A DNA stretch of 64,000 bases from Maricaulis sp965242785 (GTDB lineage Bacteria; Pseudomonadota; Alphaproteobacteria; Caulobacterales; Maricaulaceae): assembly GCA_965242785.1 (NCBI GenBank), contig CBDETA010000004.1:1054001-1118000 (forward strand). The letters run 5' to 3'. The position numbers were made by a program, and so were the translations under genes. Below are positions 50,813 to 60,176 of this stretch, piece after piece. The notes under the pieces are model-generated. The model saw only the letters and a program-made list of their open reading frames with translations. It did not search any database and was not told where the DNA came from. How positions within the stretch are numbered: position 1 is the first letter of the stretch; every line of letters starts with the position of its first letter.

Positions 50813-53800
50813 ATGACAGAGCAGAACAAGACCCGCCAGCGCAGCCAGCTGAGCCAGACCTTGCGCGGCGCGGCGCTGGCCGCCGGTGGCATGGCCTTTC
50901 TGGCAGGAACCGCGGAAGGCCAGGGCGGGGGCGTTCCCGATGGCTACAGTGCGGCGGCTGACCTGCCGAATGTCACGAGTGTCGAACGTCTGAGCGGCGG
51001 TGATGTCCAGCTGACGCTCAGCGATGGCAGGACGCTGATCTTCGATGCGTCGGATGTCGCGATCGTTGACGGATATGTCTACCTCACGGATACGGCCATT
51101 TCGGCCGCTGATTTCACGGTCGCTGCGGCGGCGGGAGGGAGTGCGGGCGGCGGTGGCGCCATGCTTGGCCTGCTCGGCGGGGCCGGGCTGCTGGGCGCTG
51201 CGGGTGGCGGCGGCGGTGGCGGCGGTGGCGGATCCAATCCGCCGCCGGCTCCGACACCGAACAGCGCGCCGGTCTTCACATCGGGATCGACCGCAAGCTT
51301 CGCCGAAAACGGCTCCGGCACGGTCTACACGGCCACGGCCACGGATGCCGACAACAATACGCTGACCTATGCGATCGTCGGCGGCGCCGACCAGGCCCGG
51401 TTCACGATCAACAGCTCGACCGGCGCTGTCACCTTCAACGCTTCGCCTGATTTTGAAAACCCGGCCGATGCCAATGGCGACAATGCCTATGAAATCACGA
51501 TCCGCGTTTCAGACGGCACGGCCACGGCGGAGCAGACCGTCACCATCACGGTGACCGACGAGGACGAAGTACCGGTCTTCACGTCGGCCAGCGCCGTGCA
51601 GGTGGAGGAGAATGCGACCGGGGTTGTCTACACTGCCGCCGCTACAGACCCGGAAGGCGAGGCCGTCATCTATTCTCTGGGTGGGGCCGACGCAGCCCAA
51701 TTCACCATCGACACGGCCACGGGGGAGGTGCGGTTTGTCAATTCTCCGGACTTTGAGAATCCGCAGGACGCCAATGGTGACAATGTCTACGAGATCGAGG
51801 TCACGGCTTCGGACGGAACGACGACCGAAGGCCTTCCGGTCACCATCACGGTGACCAATGATAGTCAGGAGTTTGCGCCTTCGATCACGTCGTCGGCGGC
51901 CATCACGGTGGCCGAGAACAATGACGGGCTGAATGCGTTTGCAACGGTCACGGCAACGGATGGCGATGGAGATGCGCTGACTTATTCGATCACCGGTGGC
52001 GCAGATGCGGCGCTGTTTCAGATCGACGCTGCCACAGGCGCCCTTTCGCTGGTCGGCGGTGGCGACTTTGAGAACCCGGCCGACGCGAACGGCGACAATG
52101 TCTATGAATTGACTGTGTCGGCGTCAGACGGATTTTCGACGGACAGCCAGGACATGACGGTTACGGTGACGGACGTTAACGAGCCGGTTGTGCTTGACCT
52201 GAGCGGTCCCTTCTCGGTGGCGGAAAACTCGACCTTTGTGGCTGACTTCAATCCCACGGATGAAGAGGGCGATCCGATCGTGATCACGCTGTCGGGTCCC
52301 GATGGCGCACTGTTCACGATCGATGCCGTGACTTTCGAGCTCAGCTTCATCGCGCCTCCTGACTTCGAGACACCGCTGGATGCCGATGGGGACAATGTCT
52401 ACAGGGTCCAGGTGAACGTTTCGGATGGCAATACCACCCAAAGCACGACGATCTCGATCAACGTCACGAATGTGAATGAGTTCGCGCCGGTCTTCGTGTC
52501 GGACGCAACCGCACAGGTCGCCGAGAATTCGACGGGCACGGTCTATACGGCCATGGCGACAGATGGTGACGGCGATACCATCACCTATTCGCTGGCCAGT
52601 GGCGGCGACAATGGCTTGTTCAGCATCAACGCCACAACGGGTGAAGTGTCATTCAACAGCGCGCCGGACTTCGAGAATCCTGGCGATGCGAACGCGGATA
52701 ATGATTACGAGATTCTGGTGCGCGCCTCGGACGGCAGTTCCACAACTCAGTTCGCCGTCACGCTGTCCGTCACCGATCAGGCCGAGTCCGGTGCACCGAC
52801 TTTCGATTCCGGGCCCACAAGTTCCGTCTCCGAGAACCAGACCTCGGCCTATGTCATTCGCGCAACGGATGCCGAAGGTGACACCATCACCTATTCCATC
52901 TCCGGCACGGATGCCGCGTTGTTCAGCGTCAACAGCGCGACAGGCGAGGTGCGCTTCAACGCGGCTCCCGACTTTGAGAGCCCGGGAGATGGCGGCGGTA
53001 ACAATGTCTATGACATCACGGTCACTGCATCTGACGGCACCAACTCGAACAGCCAGGACGTCGCGATCACGGTGACCGATATCACGTCCGAAGGGGCGGA
53101 TGTTCCTGACAACAACACCACGCAAGTGCACATGGTCTCCGGTGGGAGCTATGTCGGCAATCTGGAAACGCCCGGTGACGAGGACTGGATCCGGGTCGAG
53201 CTGACTGCGGGGCAGCGCTATCAGTTTGATCTCTACGGTTCGAGCGCTGAACCGGTTGAAGACACCTATCTTCGCCTCTACGACGCGAGTGGAAATCTGA
53301 TCGCCGAGAATGACGACATCGACCTGGGCGTCGACCGCAATTCCCGGCTCGGCTTCACCGCGTCTGAAAGCGGCGTCTACTACATCGAAGTGGATAGCTG
53401 GGATGGTGGGTCCGATGACGAGCGGACCGGCGAATACACGCTGGAGGTTTCCCACACAGACCCGTTGCGCAATTGGAGCTATCAGGAGATCGCGGATTAT
53501 CTGCGGTCCGGCTTTGGCGGCGCCCAGTTCAATGCGACGGCCGGTGATACGATCACGGTGAATATCACGGCCTTGACGGCAGATGGTCAGTTCCTGGCGC
53601 GTGAAGCGCTGAAAATCTGGAGTGATGTGACGGGTCTTGTGTTTACCGAAGTAACCGGGTCGGCCCAGATCACATTCGACGACGATGAGGAGGGAGCCTT
53701 TGCCGGCCCGGATGGTGTTTCCGGCGGGTTCATAACCTCGGCCAGCATCAATGTGGGTACGGCTTGGCTGGACACCTACGGGACGACTCTGGACAGCTAT

Positions 53801-55159
53801 TCCTTCCAGACCTACCTCCATGAAATCGGCCATGCCCTTGGACTGGGCCATGCCGGCCCCTATGACGGGTCTGCGGATTATGGGGTCGACAACATCTTCC
53901 TGAACGATAGCTGGCAGGCGACGGTGATGTCCTATTTCTCACAGAATGAGAATACGGAGATCAACGCATCGACAGCCTTTGTCGTCGGCCTGCAGGTGGC
54001 AGACATCATCGCCGCGCAGGACATGTATGGCGGTTCCACCACCACCCGTGCCGGTGCGACGACCTATGGCTACAATTCCAATGCCGGCAATCCTATCTAC
54101 GACGCGACGAACGGGTTCACGAACGCGACGACATTCACCATTTTCGACGCGGGTGGCATTGATACGATGGACTATTCCGGGTCCAGCGCGACCCAGCGGA
54201 TCGATCTGCGTGAGCAGGCCTTTTCCAATGTTCTCGGCCTCACGGGCAATGTCGGCATCGCCGCGGGTACCGTGATCGAGAATGCAATCGGGGGCAGCGG
54301 CAACGACACGCTGATCGGCAATGCGGCCAATAACCGATTGACCGGCAATGCGGGCAATGACCGATTTTTTGCGTCTGGCGGCAATGACGTTTTCGTGGGC
54401 GGCGCCGGTAATGACACAGCCTATTTCTCCGGATCCGCGTCCGACTATACGCTGACGACCAATGGCTCGGGCAATACGGTTGTCACCGACAATCGGGCGG
54501 GTTCGCCGGACGGCGTGGTTGAGCTCATTGGTATCGAGAACATCGAATATGATGCCGATGATGCGTTCCCAGATTTCTTTGGAGATGCAGGTCCTGCGGC
54601 AGGTGACCAGCCTCTGGACTTCAGCGCGCTTCCGGTTCCTGGCACAGACTCCAGGCCTGTCATGGAGGATTTGTTCTCTGACTGGTCGGTCGATGTGTAT
54701 TCCGATGTGCTTGGCGGACTTGTCCGGACAACGCGTGATGGCTTCCTGGAGATCGAAGACAGTGCCAAGGCGCGTGTCCGCGTTGCAGATGGGCGAAGCG
54801 ATGTGGTTGGCTACTGGCTAACAGAGAGTTGTGACGTGGGATGCTCGACCGACCACCGGCACACCTTCCCTCATTTGGATGACGAAACCGCTGCTGCCGT
54901 TCGCTTGGTGAAGACCGACGATCTGACCCAAATTCAGGATGAGCTGGATCTCTCCAAGCTGGATGTATCCACCCCTGGATTCGCAGACTTGGGCGACAGT
55001 TCAGCCGTTGGCTTCGGCAAGACCGATACCCTGGTTCTGGTGCAGGACACTCACGGTGTCGGTCGGGTCGAGACAGCGGCCCTCACGCCCCAGGGGGCCG
55101 AGGAAACCGATGGTGTCCTGGAGGGTGTGCACGTCCCCGTGGATGATGTCTGGCTCTAG
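50813..55159 (+). CDS. Cadherin-repeat, serralysin-type zinc metalloprotease with RTX repeats (type I secretion cargo)
   Basis: 1,448 residues from ATG 50813 (GGGGAGTGCC upstream). Residues 1-150 are an N-terminal region with a hydrophobic stretch, a beta-rich DGRTLIFDASDVAIVDGYVYL part and a polyglycine linker. Six cadherin-like repeats of about 100 residues span roughly 152-760 (each with an AEN box, a DADGD-like Ca-binding loop and NxxYEI). A PPC beta-domain follows (about 764-882, DEDWIRVELTAGQ). The metzincin domain has HEIGHALGLGH at 1003-1013 (three zinc His and a catalytic Glu) and the Met-turn VMSYF. RTX nonapeptides (GGSGNDTLIG, GGAGNDTAY) cover about 1160-1205. A further 240 residues close the protein. 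Secretion by the adjacent exporter is inferred. Confidence 0.93.
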   Translation: MTEQNKTRQRSQLSQTLRGAALAAGGMAFLAGTAEGQGGGVPDGYSAAADLPNVTSVERLSGGDVQLTLSDGRTLIFDASDVAIVDGYVYLTDTAISAADFTVAAAAGGSAGGGGAMLGLLGGAGLLGAAGGGGGGGGGGSNPPPAPTPNSAPVFTSGSTASFAENGSGTVYTATATDADNNTLTYAIVGGADQARFTINSSTGAVTFNASPDFENPADANGDNAYEITIRVSDGTATAEQTVTITVTDEDEVPVFTSASAVQVEENATGVVYTAAATDPEGEAVIYSLGGADAAQFTIDTATGEVRFVNSPDFENPQDANGDNVYEIEVTASDGTTTEGLPVTITVTNDSQEFAPSITSSAAITVAENNDGLNAFATVTATDGDGDALTYSITGGADAALFQIDAATGALSLVGGGDFENPADANGDNVYELTVSASDGFSTDSQDMTVTVTDVNEPVVLDLSGPFSVAENSTFVADFNPTDEEGDPIVITLSGPDGALFTIDAVTFELSFIAPPDFETPLDADGDNVYRVQVNVSDGNTTQSTTISINVTNVNEFAPVFVSDATAQVAENSTGTVYTAMATDGDGDTITYSLASGGDNGLFSINATTGEVSFNSAPDFENPGDANADNDYEILVRASDGSSTTQFAVTLSVTDQAESGAPTFDSGPTSSVSENQTSAYVIRATDAEGDTITYSISGTDAALFSVNSATGEVRFNAAPDFESPGDGGGNNVYDITVTASDGTNSNSQDVAITVTDITSEGADVPDNNTTQVHMVSGGSYVGNLETPGDEDWIRVELTAGQRYQFDLYGSSAEPVEDTYLRLYDASGNLIAENDDIDLGVDRNSRLGFTASESGVYYIEVDSWDGGSDDERTGEYTLEVSHTDPLRNWSYQEIADYLRSGFGGAQFNATAGDTITVNITALTADGQFLAREALKIWSDVTGLVFTEVTGSAQITFDDDEEGAFAGPDGVSGGFITSASINVGTAWLDTYGTTLDSYSFQTYLHEIGHALGLGHAGPYDGSADYGVDNIFLNDSWQATVMSYFSQNENTEINASTAFVVGLQVADIIAAQDMYGGSTTTRAGATTYGYNSNAGNPIYDATNGFTNATTFTIFDAGGIDTMDYSGSSATQRIDLREQAFSNVLGLTGNVGIAAGTVIENAIGGSGNDTLIGNAANNRLTGNAGNDRFFASGGNDVFVGGAGNDTAYFSGSASDYTLTTNGSGNTVVTDNRAGSPDGVVELIGIENIEYDADDAFPDFFGDAGPAAGDQPLDFSALPVPGTDSRPVMEDLFSDWSVDVYSDVLGGLVRTTRDGFLEIEDSAKARVRVADGRSDVVGYWLTESCDVGCSTDHRHTFPHLDDETAAAVRLVKTDDLTQIQDELDLSKLDVSTPGFADLGDSSAVGFGKTDTLVLVQDTHGVGRVETAALTPQGAEETDGVLEGVHVPVDDVWL

Positions 55160-55248
55160 GCGTCATCGTCCTCAAAGCCTGCTAGAAGACCGGCAAAGCC
55201 TGCGAATCGCCCAAGCGCGGTTTGCGGGCCAGCCGAGGGAGGGACGCT

Positions 55249-56217
55249 TTGACCATTTTGGTGACGGGAGCTGCCGGATTCGTGGGCTACCACGCGTCCC
55301 GGGCATTGCTGCAGGCCGGTCATGACGTCGTGGGGCTCGACAATCTCAATGACTATTACGACCCGGCCCTGAAACAGGGTCGGTTGCGCGAGCTGGCCAA
55401 GTTCGACGCTTTCCGCTTCGAGCGCCTGGACCTTGCGGATGACGCCGCCGTGCTGGGCCTGTGCAAGGACGTGCAGCCGACCCGCATCCTGCATCTCGCC
55501 GCACAGGCCGGCGTGCGCTACTCGATCGAAAACCCCTTCGCCTACGCGCGCTCGAACCTCCTCGGGCACTTGTCCGTTCTGGAAGCTGCACGGGCTTTGG
55601 GCGACCAGCTGGAACACCTGGTCTATGCCTCGTCCAGCTCGGTCTATGGCGAGCGTTCCGCCGTTCCGTTCAGGGAGGCCGATGCGTCCGAAACGCCAGC
55701 TTCGCTTTATGCTGCCACCAAGCGCTCCGACGAGCTGATGTCGGCGGCCTATGGCTCGCTCTACGGCATTCCGGCTACGGGCCTGCGCTTCTTCACGGTC
55801 TACGGGCCCTGGGGACGACCGGACATGGCCTACTGGCTGTTCGCCGATGCCATGCTGGCCGGTCGGCCGATCAAGGTCTTCAACCATGGCGAGATGGAGC
55901 GGGACTTCACCTACATCGATGATGTGGTGAATTCGCTGACGCGGATCCTGGCCGATGCGCCCGCGCGCGGGCGCCATGCGGTCTACAATATCGGCGGTTC
56001 CTCACCGGTGCGCCTGCTGGACATGATCGAGACCTTGGAGCGCGCGCTGGGCTGTACCGCCGAGAAAATCTTGCTGCCGATGCAGCCGGGCGACGTTACC
56101 CGCACCTATGCCGATACATCGCGCCTGCAGGCCGATTACGGCTATGCGCCCTCGACCACGCTGGAAACCGGCCTGGCCGAGTTCGCGCGCTGGTTCCGGG
56201 ACTGGCACCAGCGCTGA
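55249..56217 (+). CDS. UDP-glucuronate 4-epimerase-like NAD-dependent sugar epimerase
   Basis: 322 residues from a TTG start at 55249, chosen because GGAGGGACGCT sits directly upstream; the frame extends to a TTG at 55222. The NAD motif is TGAAGFVGYH, the catalytic YxxxK is SLYAATKRSDELMS, and there is the substrate motif TVYGPWGRPDMAYWLFADAMLAGRPIKVF with DFTYIDDVV. The extended SDR pattern with FTVYGPWGRPDMA is that of UDP-glucuronate 4-epimerases (LpsL/CapI group). It makes UDP-galacturonate from UDP-glucuronate, which the next gene provides. It is convergent with ugd 7 bases away. Confidence 0.92.
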   Translation: MTILVTGAAGFVGYHASRALLQAGHDVVGLDNLNDYYDPALKQGRLRELAKFDAFRFERLDLADDAAVLGLCKDVQPTRILHLAAQAGVRYSIENPFAYARSNLLGHLSVLEAARALGDQLEHLVYASSSSVYGERSAVPFREADASETPASLYAATKRSDELMSAAYGSLYGIPATGLRFFTVYGPWGRPDMAYWLFADAMLAGRPIKVFNHGEMERDFTYIDDVVNSLTRILADAPARGRHAVYNIGGSSPVRLLDMIETLERALGCTAEKILLPMQPGDVTRTYADTSRLQADYGYAPSTTLETGLAEFARWFRDWHQR

Positions 56218-56224
56218 CCCGACC

Positions 56225-57529
56225 TCAGGGGCGACCGACGCTGGTATAGGAGAAGCCCGCCGCGCGCACTTCATCGGGATTGTAGATGTTGCGCAGGTCG
56301 ATCATGACCGGTGCGCGCATGGAGGATTTCACGCGCTGCAGGTCCAGCGCGCGAAACTCGTTCCACTCGGTGATGATCACCGCGGCATCGGCATTCTCGG
56401 TGCAGAAATAGGGCCCCGAGACGAATTGGACGTTCTGGAAAAGCTTTTCCGCCTCCAGCGTGCCGGCCGGGTCGAAGGCCCGGATCGTCGCACCGCCCGC
56501 TTGCAGGGCCGGAATGATGTCCAGGCTCGGCGCGTCACGCATGTCGTCAGTATTCGGCTTGAAGGTGACGCCCAGGATGGCAATCGTCTTGCCGTCCACC
56601 GATCCGCCACAAGCCTCGATGATCTTGCCGGCCATCGCCTTCTTGCGGGCATCATTGACCTCGACCACCGTCTCGATCAGCCGCAGCGGCGTGCCTGAAT
56701 CCTGTGCCGTACGCGTCAGCGCCAGCGTGTCCTTGGGAAAGCACGAGCCGCCATAGCCCGGTCCGGCATGCAGGAATTTGCCACCGATCCGGTTGTCCAG
56801 GCCGACACCCTTGGCGACTTCCTGGACATTGGCACCGACTTTCTCGCACAGATCGGCGATCTCGTTGATGAAGGTGATCTTCATCGCCAGGAAGGCGTTG
56901 GCCGCATACTTGATCAGCTCGGACGTGCGCCGGGAGGTGAAGACAATCGGCGTCTCGTTCAGGAAGAGCGGACGATAGAGCTCACGCATCAGCTGGCGGG
57001 CCTTGTCATCATCCGTGCCGACAACCACCCGGTCCGGACGCTTGAAGTCGTCGATCGCCGCGCCTTCACGCAGGAACTCCGGATTGGAGACAACGGCAAA
57101 GTCGGCGTCCGGCCGGGTTTCGCGGATGATACGCTCGACTTCGTCTCCGGTGCCCACGGGCACGGTCGACTTGGTGACGACCACGGTGCGGCCGTCCATC
57201 ACTTCGGCGATTTCCTTGGACGCCGCGTAGACATAGCTGAGATCCGCAAACCCGTCGCCACGGCGGGACGGTGTGCCGACGGCGATGAAAACGGCATCAG
57301 CCGTGCGCACCGCTTCGGCCAGATCCTGGGTGAAGGAGAGGCGGCCTTCGCGCACATTGCGCTCGACCAGCATGTCCAGGCCCGGTTCGTAAATCGGGAT
57401 GCCGCCAGCATTGAGGGTCGCGACCTTGGACGCATCCTTGTCGACGCAGGTCACCTCATGGCCGAAATCTGCAAAACAGGCTCCCGACACCAGTCCGACA
57501 TAGCCGGTTCCGATCATAGCGACGCGCAT
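56225..57529 (-). CDS. ugd: UDP-glucose 6-dehydrogenase
   Basis: 434 residues. The N-terminal Rossmann motif is GTGYVGLVSGACFADFGHEVTCVDKD, with TKSTVPVGTGDEVE, the catalytic Cys in YGGSCFPKDTLAL (GGSCFPKD), and the C-terminal AILGVTFKPNTDDMRDAPS. It oxidises UDP-glucose twice to UDP-glucuronate with NAD. It supplies the epimerase gene beside it and depends on GalU next door for UDP-glucose. Confidence 0.96.
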   Translation of the reverse strand: MRVAMIGTGYVGLVSGACFADFGHEVTCVDKDASKVATLNAGGIPIYEPGLDMLVERNVREGRLSFTQDLAEAVRTADAVFIAVGTPSRRGDGFADLSYVYAASKEIAEVMDGRTVVVTKSTVPVGTGDEVERIIRETRPDADFAVVSNPEFLREGAAIDDFKRPDRVVVGTDDDKARQLMRELYRPLFLNETPIVFTSRRTSELIKYAANAFLAMKITFINEIADLCEKVGANVQEVAKGVGLDNRIGGKFLHAGPGYGGSCFPKDTLALTRTAQDSGTPLRLIETVVEVNDARKKAMAGKIIEACGGSVDGKTIAILGVTFKPNTDDMRDAPSLDIIPALQAGGATIRAFDPAGTLEAEKLFQNVQFVSGPYFCTENADAAVIITEWNEFRALDLQRVKSSMRAPVMIDLRNIYNPDEVRAAGFSYTSVGRP

Positions 57530-57687
57530 GGGCTAGACTCCTTGAGTGATGGCGTGGGTATCGCCGAGGCGGCGCATGGACGCAAGGCCTGTATCAAGTC
57601 GGGTGCAGGAGACCAGTTCCGGGGCCGGCCGCCGTCGTCCGGGGCTCTGCGGGCGGGCAGACGCGAGAGCCTATAGCGGGTCCCCGC

Positions 57688-58572
57688 TCAAACGGGGCGG
57701 TGGGTATCAAGCACGTCTTGCGCGACTTTGCGGGCTTCCTCGCCTAGTGCGGCGTCATTCAGGGCGTAGGCGATGCTGGCGCGCAGATAGCCCAGCTTGC
57801 TGCCACAATCGTAGGACTGCCCCACATACTCGACGGCATGGAAGTCCTGGGTCTTCATGAGTCGCGCCATGGCATCAGTCAGCTGGATCTCGCCGCCCGC
57901 ACCCGCGGCCTGGTCGGCCAGGAAACGGAAGATCTCGCCCTGCAGGATGTAGCGACCCGTAATGGCCAAGTTTGACGGTGCCGAACCGACTGGCGGTTTT
58001 TCAACCATGCCATTCATCCGCAGGCGATTGCCATTGCGCCCGGAAGGGTCGATGACGCCATACTTGTCCACCTGATCCGCAGGGACAGCCTCAACGGCGA
58101 TGATGTTTCCGCCCGTTTCGTTATAGGCTTCAATCATCTGTGCCAAGCAGCTTGGCCTGGACTGGACGAGGACGTCAGGCAGCAGGACCGCAAACGGATC
58201 CGTGCCGATGATGTCGCGCGCGCACCAGATGGCGTGGCCCAGTCCGAGCGGCGACTGCTGGCGGACAAAACTCATTGATCCGGGAACCGGGCGCGTGTCC
58301 TCGATGTCTCGCAGGATGGCGGCCTTGTCCTTGGCCCTCAGCGTCGCTTCAAGTTCGTAGGCGGTGTCAAAATAGTCTTCGATCGCACCCTTGTTGCGGC
58401 CGGTGACAAACACGAAGTGTTCAATTCCTGCGGCCAAAGCCTCGTCGACGACATACTGGATTGCTGGGCGGTCAAATACCGGCAGCATTTCCTTAGGGAT
58501 GGTCTTGGTGGCCGGCAGAACCCGGGTTCCCAGGCCGGCAACCGGCAGCACCGCCTTGCGGATCGGCTTCAT
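57688..58572 (-). CDS. galU: UTP-glucose-1-phosphate uridylyltransferase
   Basis: 294 residues from ATG 58572 with GAGGGGACAA upstream. The nucleotide-binding motif is KAVLPVAGLGTRVLPATKTIPKEMLP, with the family marks KPPVGSAPSNLAITGRYIL and LVQSRPSC. It forms UDP-glucose from UTP and glucose-1-phosphate. It is divergent from glmM with a 130-base gap holding TATATATAGG, a likely -10 for glmM. Confidence 0.96.
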   Translation of the reverse strand: MKPIRKAVLPVAGLGTRVLPATKTIPKEMLPVFDRPAIQYVVDEALAAGIEHFVFVTGRNKGAIEDYFDTAYELEATLRAKDKAAILRDIEDTRPVPGSMSFVRQQSPLGLGHAIWCARDIIGTDPFAVLLPDVLVQSRPSCLAQMIEAYNETGGNIIAVEAVPADQVDKYGVIDPSGRNGNRLRMNGMVEKPPVGSAPSNLAITGRYILQGEIFRFLADQAAGAGGEIQLTDAMARLMKTQDFHAVEYVGQSYDCGSKLGYLRASIAYALNDAALGEEARKVAQDVLDTHRPV

Positions 58573-58701
58573 TCTTTGTTGTCCCCTCGTGCTGATTGCG
58601 TCGGGTAGCGTATCGGGCCTGCAGCGTCCAGCACAACGATTCACTTCGCGTAAGGCGATGACTTATATATAGGACACCGGACGACATGCGAGAGTGAAGC
58701 G

Positions 58702-60051
58702 ATGGGCAAGAAGTATTTTGGCACCGACGGGGTGCGCGGTTTGACCAATTCGTTTCCCATGACCCCTGAAACCGCTTTGCGCCTCGGCATGGCAGCGGGT
58801 CGCCATTTTGTTCGGCATTCTGGCCGGCATTCTGTCGTGATCGGCAAGGATACCCGGCTGTCCGGTTATATGATCGAATCGGCGTTGGTGGCTGGCTTTA
58901 CGTCAGTAGGCATGGATGTTTTCCAGTTCGGACCGCTGCCGACCCCGGCCGTCGCGCTGATGACGCGGTCGCTGCGCGCTGATCTCGGTGTGATGATCAC
59001 CGCCTCGCACAACCCCTATCATGACAATGGCATCAAGCTTTTCGGTCCGGACGGCCGCAAGCTGGATGATGCGACCGAGTTGAAGATCGAAAAGCGTATG
59101 GATGGCGGTCTGAGTGACCATCTGGCTGCACCGGGCGACCTCGGGCGCGCCAAACGGATCGATGACGCCCAAGCGCGCTATGTCGAGATCGTCAAATCCA
59201 GCTTTCCCCGCGCCCAGCGTCTGTCAGGACTCAGGATCGTCGTCGATTGTGCCAATGGCGCGGCCTACAAGGTGGCCCCCACCGTGCTGTGGGAGCTCGG
59301 GGCCGATGTGATCCCCATCGGTGTTGAGCCCAACGGCTTCAATGTGAACGAGGAATGTGGCTCCACCGCACCGGCACGCCTGTCCAAGGAAGTGGTGAAG
59401 TATCGCGCCGATATCGGCATCGCCCTTGATGGCGATGGCGACCGGCTGATCCTGTGCGACGAGAAGGGCCGGGTCATCGATGGTGACCAGATCCTGGGCC
59501 TCCTGGCGCGCCACTGGAAAGAGCAGGGCGAGCTGGCTCAGCCGGCCATCGTGGCCACCGTGATGTCCAATCTGGGGCTGGAACAATTTCTGGACGGACA
59601 GGGGCTCAAACTGGAGCGCACCCAGGTCGGCGACCGCTACGTGTCCGAGCGAATGCAGGAAACCGGCATCAATCTGGGCGGTGAGGCGTCCGGCCACATA
59701 GTCATGCCGGGCTTTGCCCCGACGGGTGACGGTCTGATTGCGGCCCTGCAGGTGCTGCGTGTCTTCATCGATCGCGGCAAGCCGGCCAGCGATCTGCTGC
59801 GTGTCTTTGATCCGGCACCCCAGCTCTTGGAAAACGTGCAGGTGAAAAAGGGCGTCAAACCCCTCGACGCGGCTCCGGTGCAGGCGGCCATCTCGGCGGC
59901 CGAGGACCGTCTCGGCAAGGCCGGGCGGCTGGTGGTTCGGGCTTCCGGGACCGAGCCAGTGATTCGGGTCATGGCAGAGGGCGAGAAGGCGCTCATCCGT
60001 AGCGTCGTGGACGAGATCCGCGGCGCGATCGAGCAGGCGGCCGGCAAGTAA
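58702..60051 (+). CDS. glmM: Phosphoglucosamine mutase GlmM
   Basis: 449 residues. FGTDGVRGLTNSFPMTPE at the N-terminus, the phosphoserine loop ITASHNPYHDNGIKLFGPDG, the metal loop DGDGDRLILCDEKG, the sugar-binding GEASGHIVMPGFAPTGDG and phosphate-binding RASGTEPVIRVMAEG. It interconverts glucosamine-6- and -1-phosphate for UDP-GlcNAc, peptidoglycan and LPS. Its length is typical. It stands at the head of the plus-strand sugar block. Confidence 0.97.
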   Translation: MGKKYFGTDGVRGLTNSFPMTPETALRLGMAAGRHFVRHSGRHSVVIGKDTRLSGYMIESALVAGFTSVGMDVFQFGPLPTPAVALMTRSLRADLGVMITASHNPYHDNGIKLFGPDGRKLDDATELKIEKRMDGGLSDHLAAPGDLGRAKRIDDAQARYVEIVKSSFPRAQRLSGLRIVVDCANGAAYKVAPTVLWELGADVIPIGVEPNGFNVNEECGSTAPARLSKEVVKYRADIGIALDGDGDRLILCDEKGRVIDGDQILGLLARHWKEQGELAQPAIVATVMSNLGLEQFLDGQGLKLERTQVGDRYVSERMQETGINLGGEASGHIVMPGFAPTGDGLIAALQVLRVFIDRGKPASDLLRVFDPAPQLLENVQVKKGVKPLDAAPVQAAISAAEDRLGKAGRLVVRASGTEPVIRVMAEGEKALIRSVVDEIRGAIEQAAGK

Positions 60052-60129
60052 CGACCCGGTCCGGATACTCGGACTGACATTGTACCTTTCGACTTCTCGC
60101 GTCTCATCCAGAATGGGGCTTGAACTGGG

Positions 60130-60150
60130 CCTGTCTTGCAATAAGACAGG
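60130..60150 (+). other. Perfect leader hairpin upstream of the phosphomannomutase gene
   Basis: CCTGTCTT and AAGACAGG form a perfect 8-bp stem around GCAAT, 27 bases before the ATG at 60177. There is no T tract after it (CTGCGAGATTG), so it is more likely a 5' leader structure or protein-binding site than a terminator. Confidence 0.45.
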
Positions 60151-60176
60151 CTGCGAGATTGCTGAGAGGGGAAATC

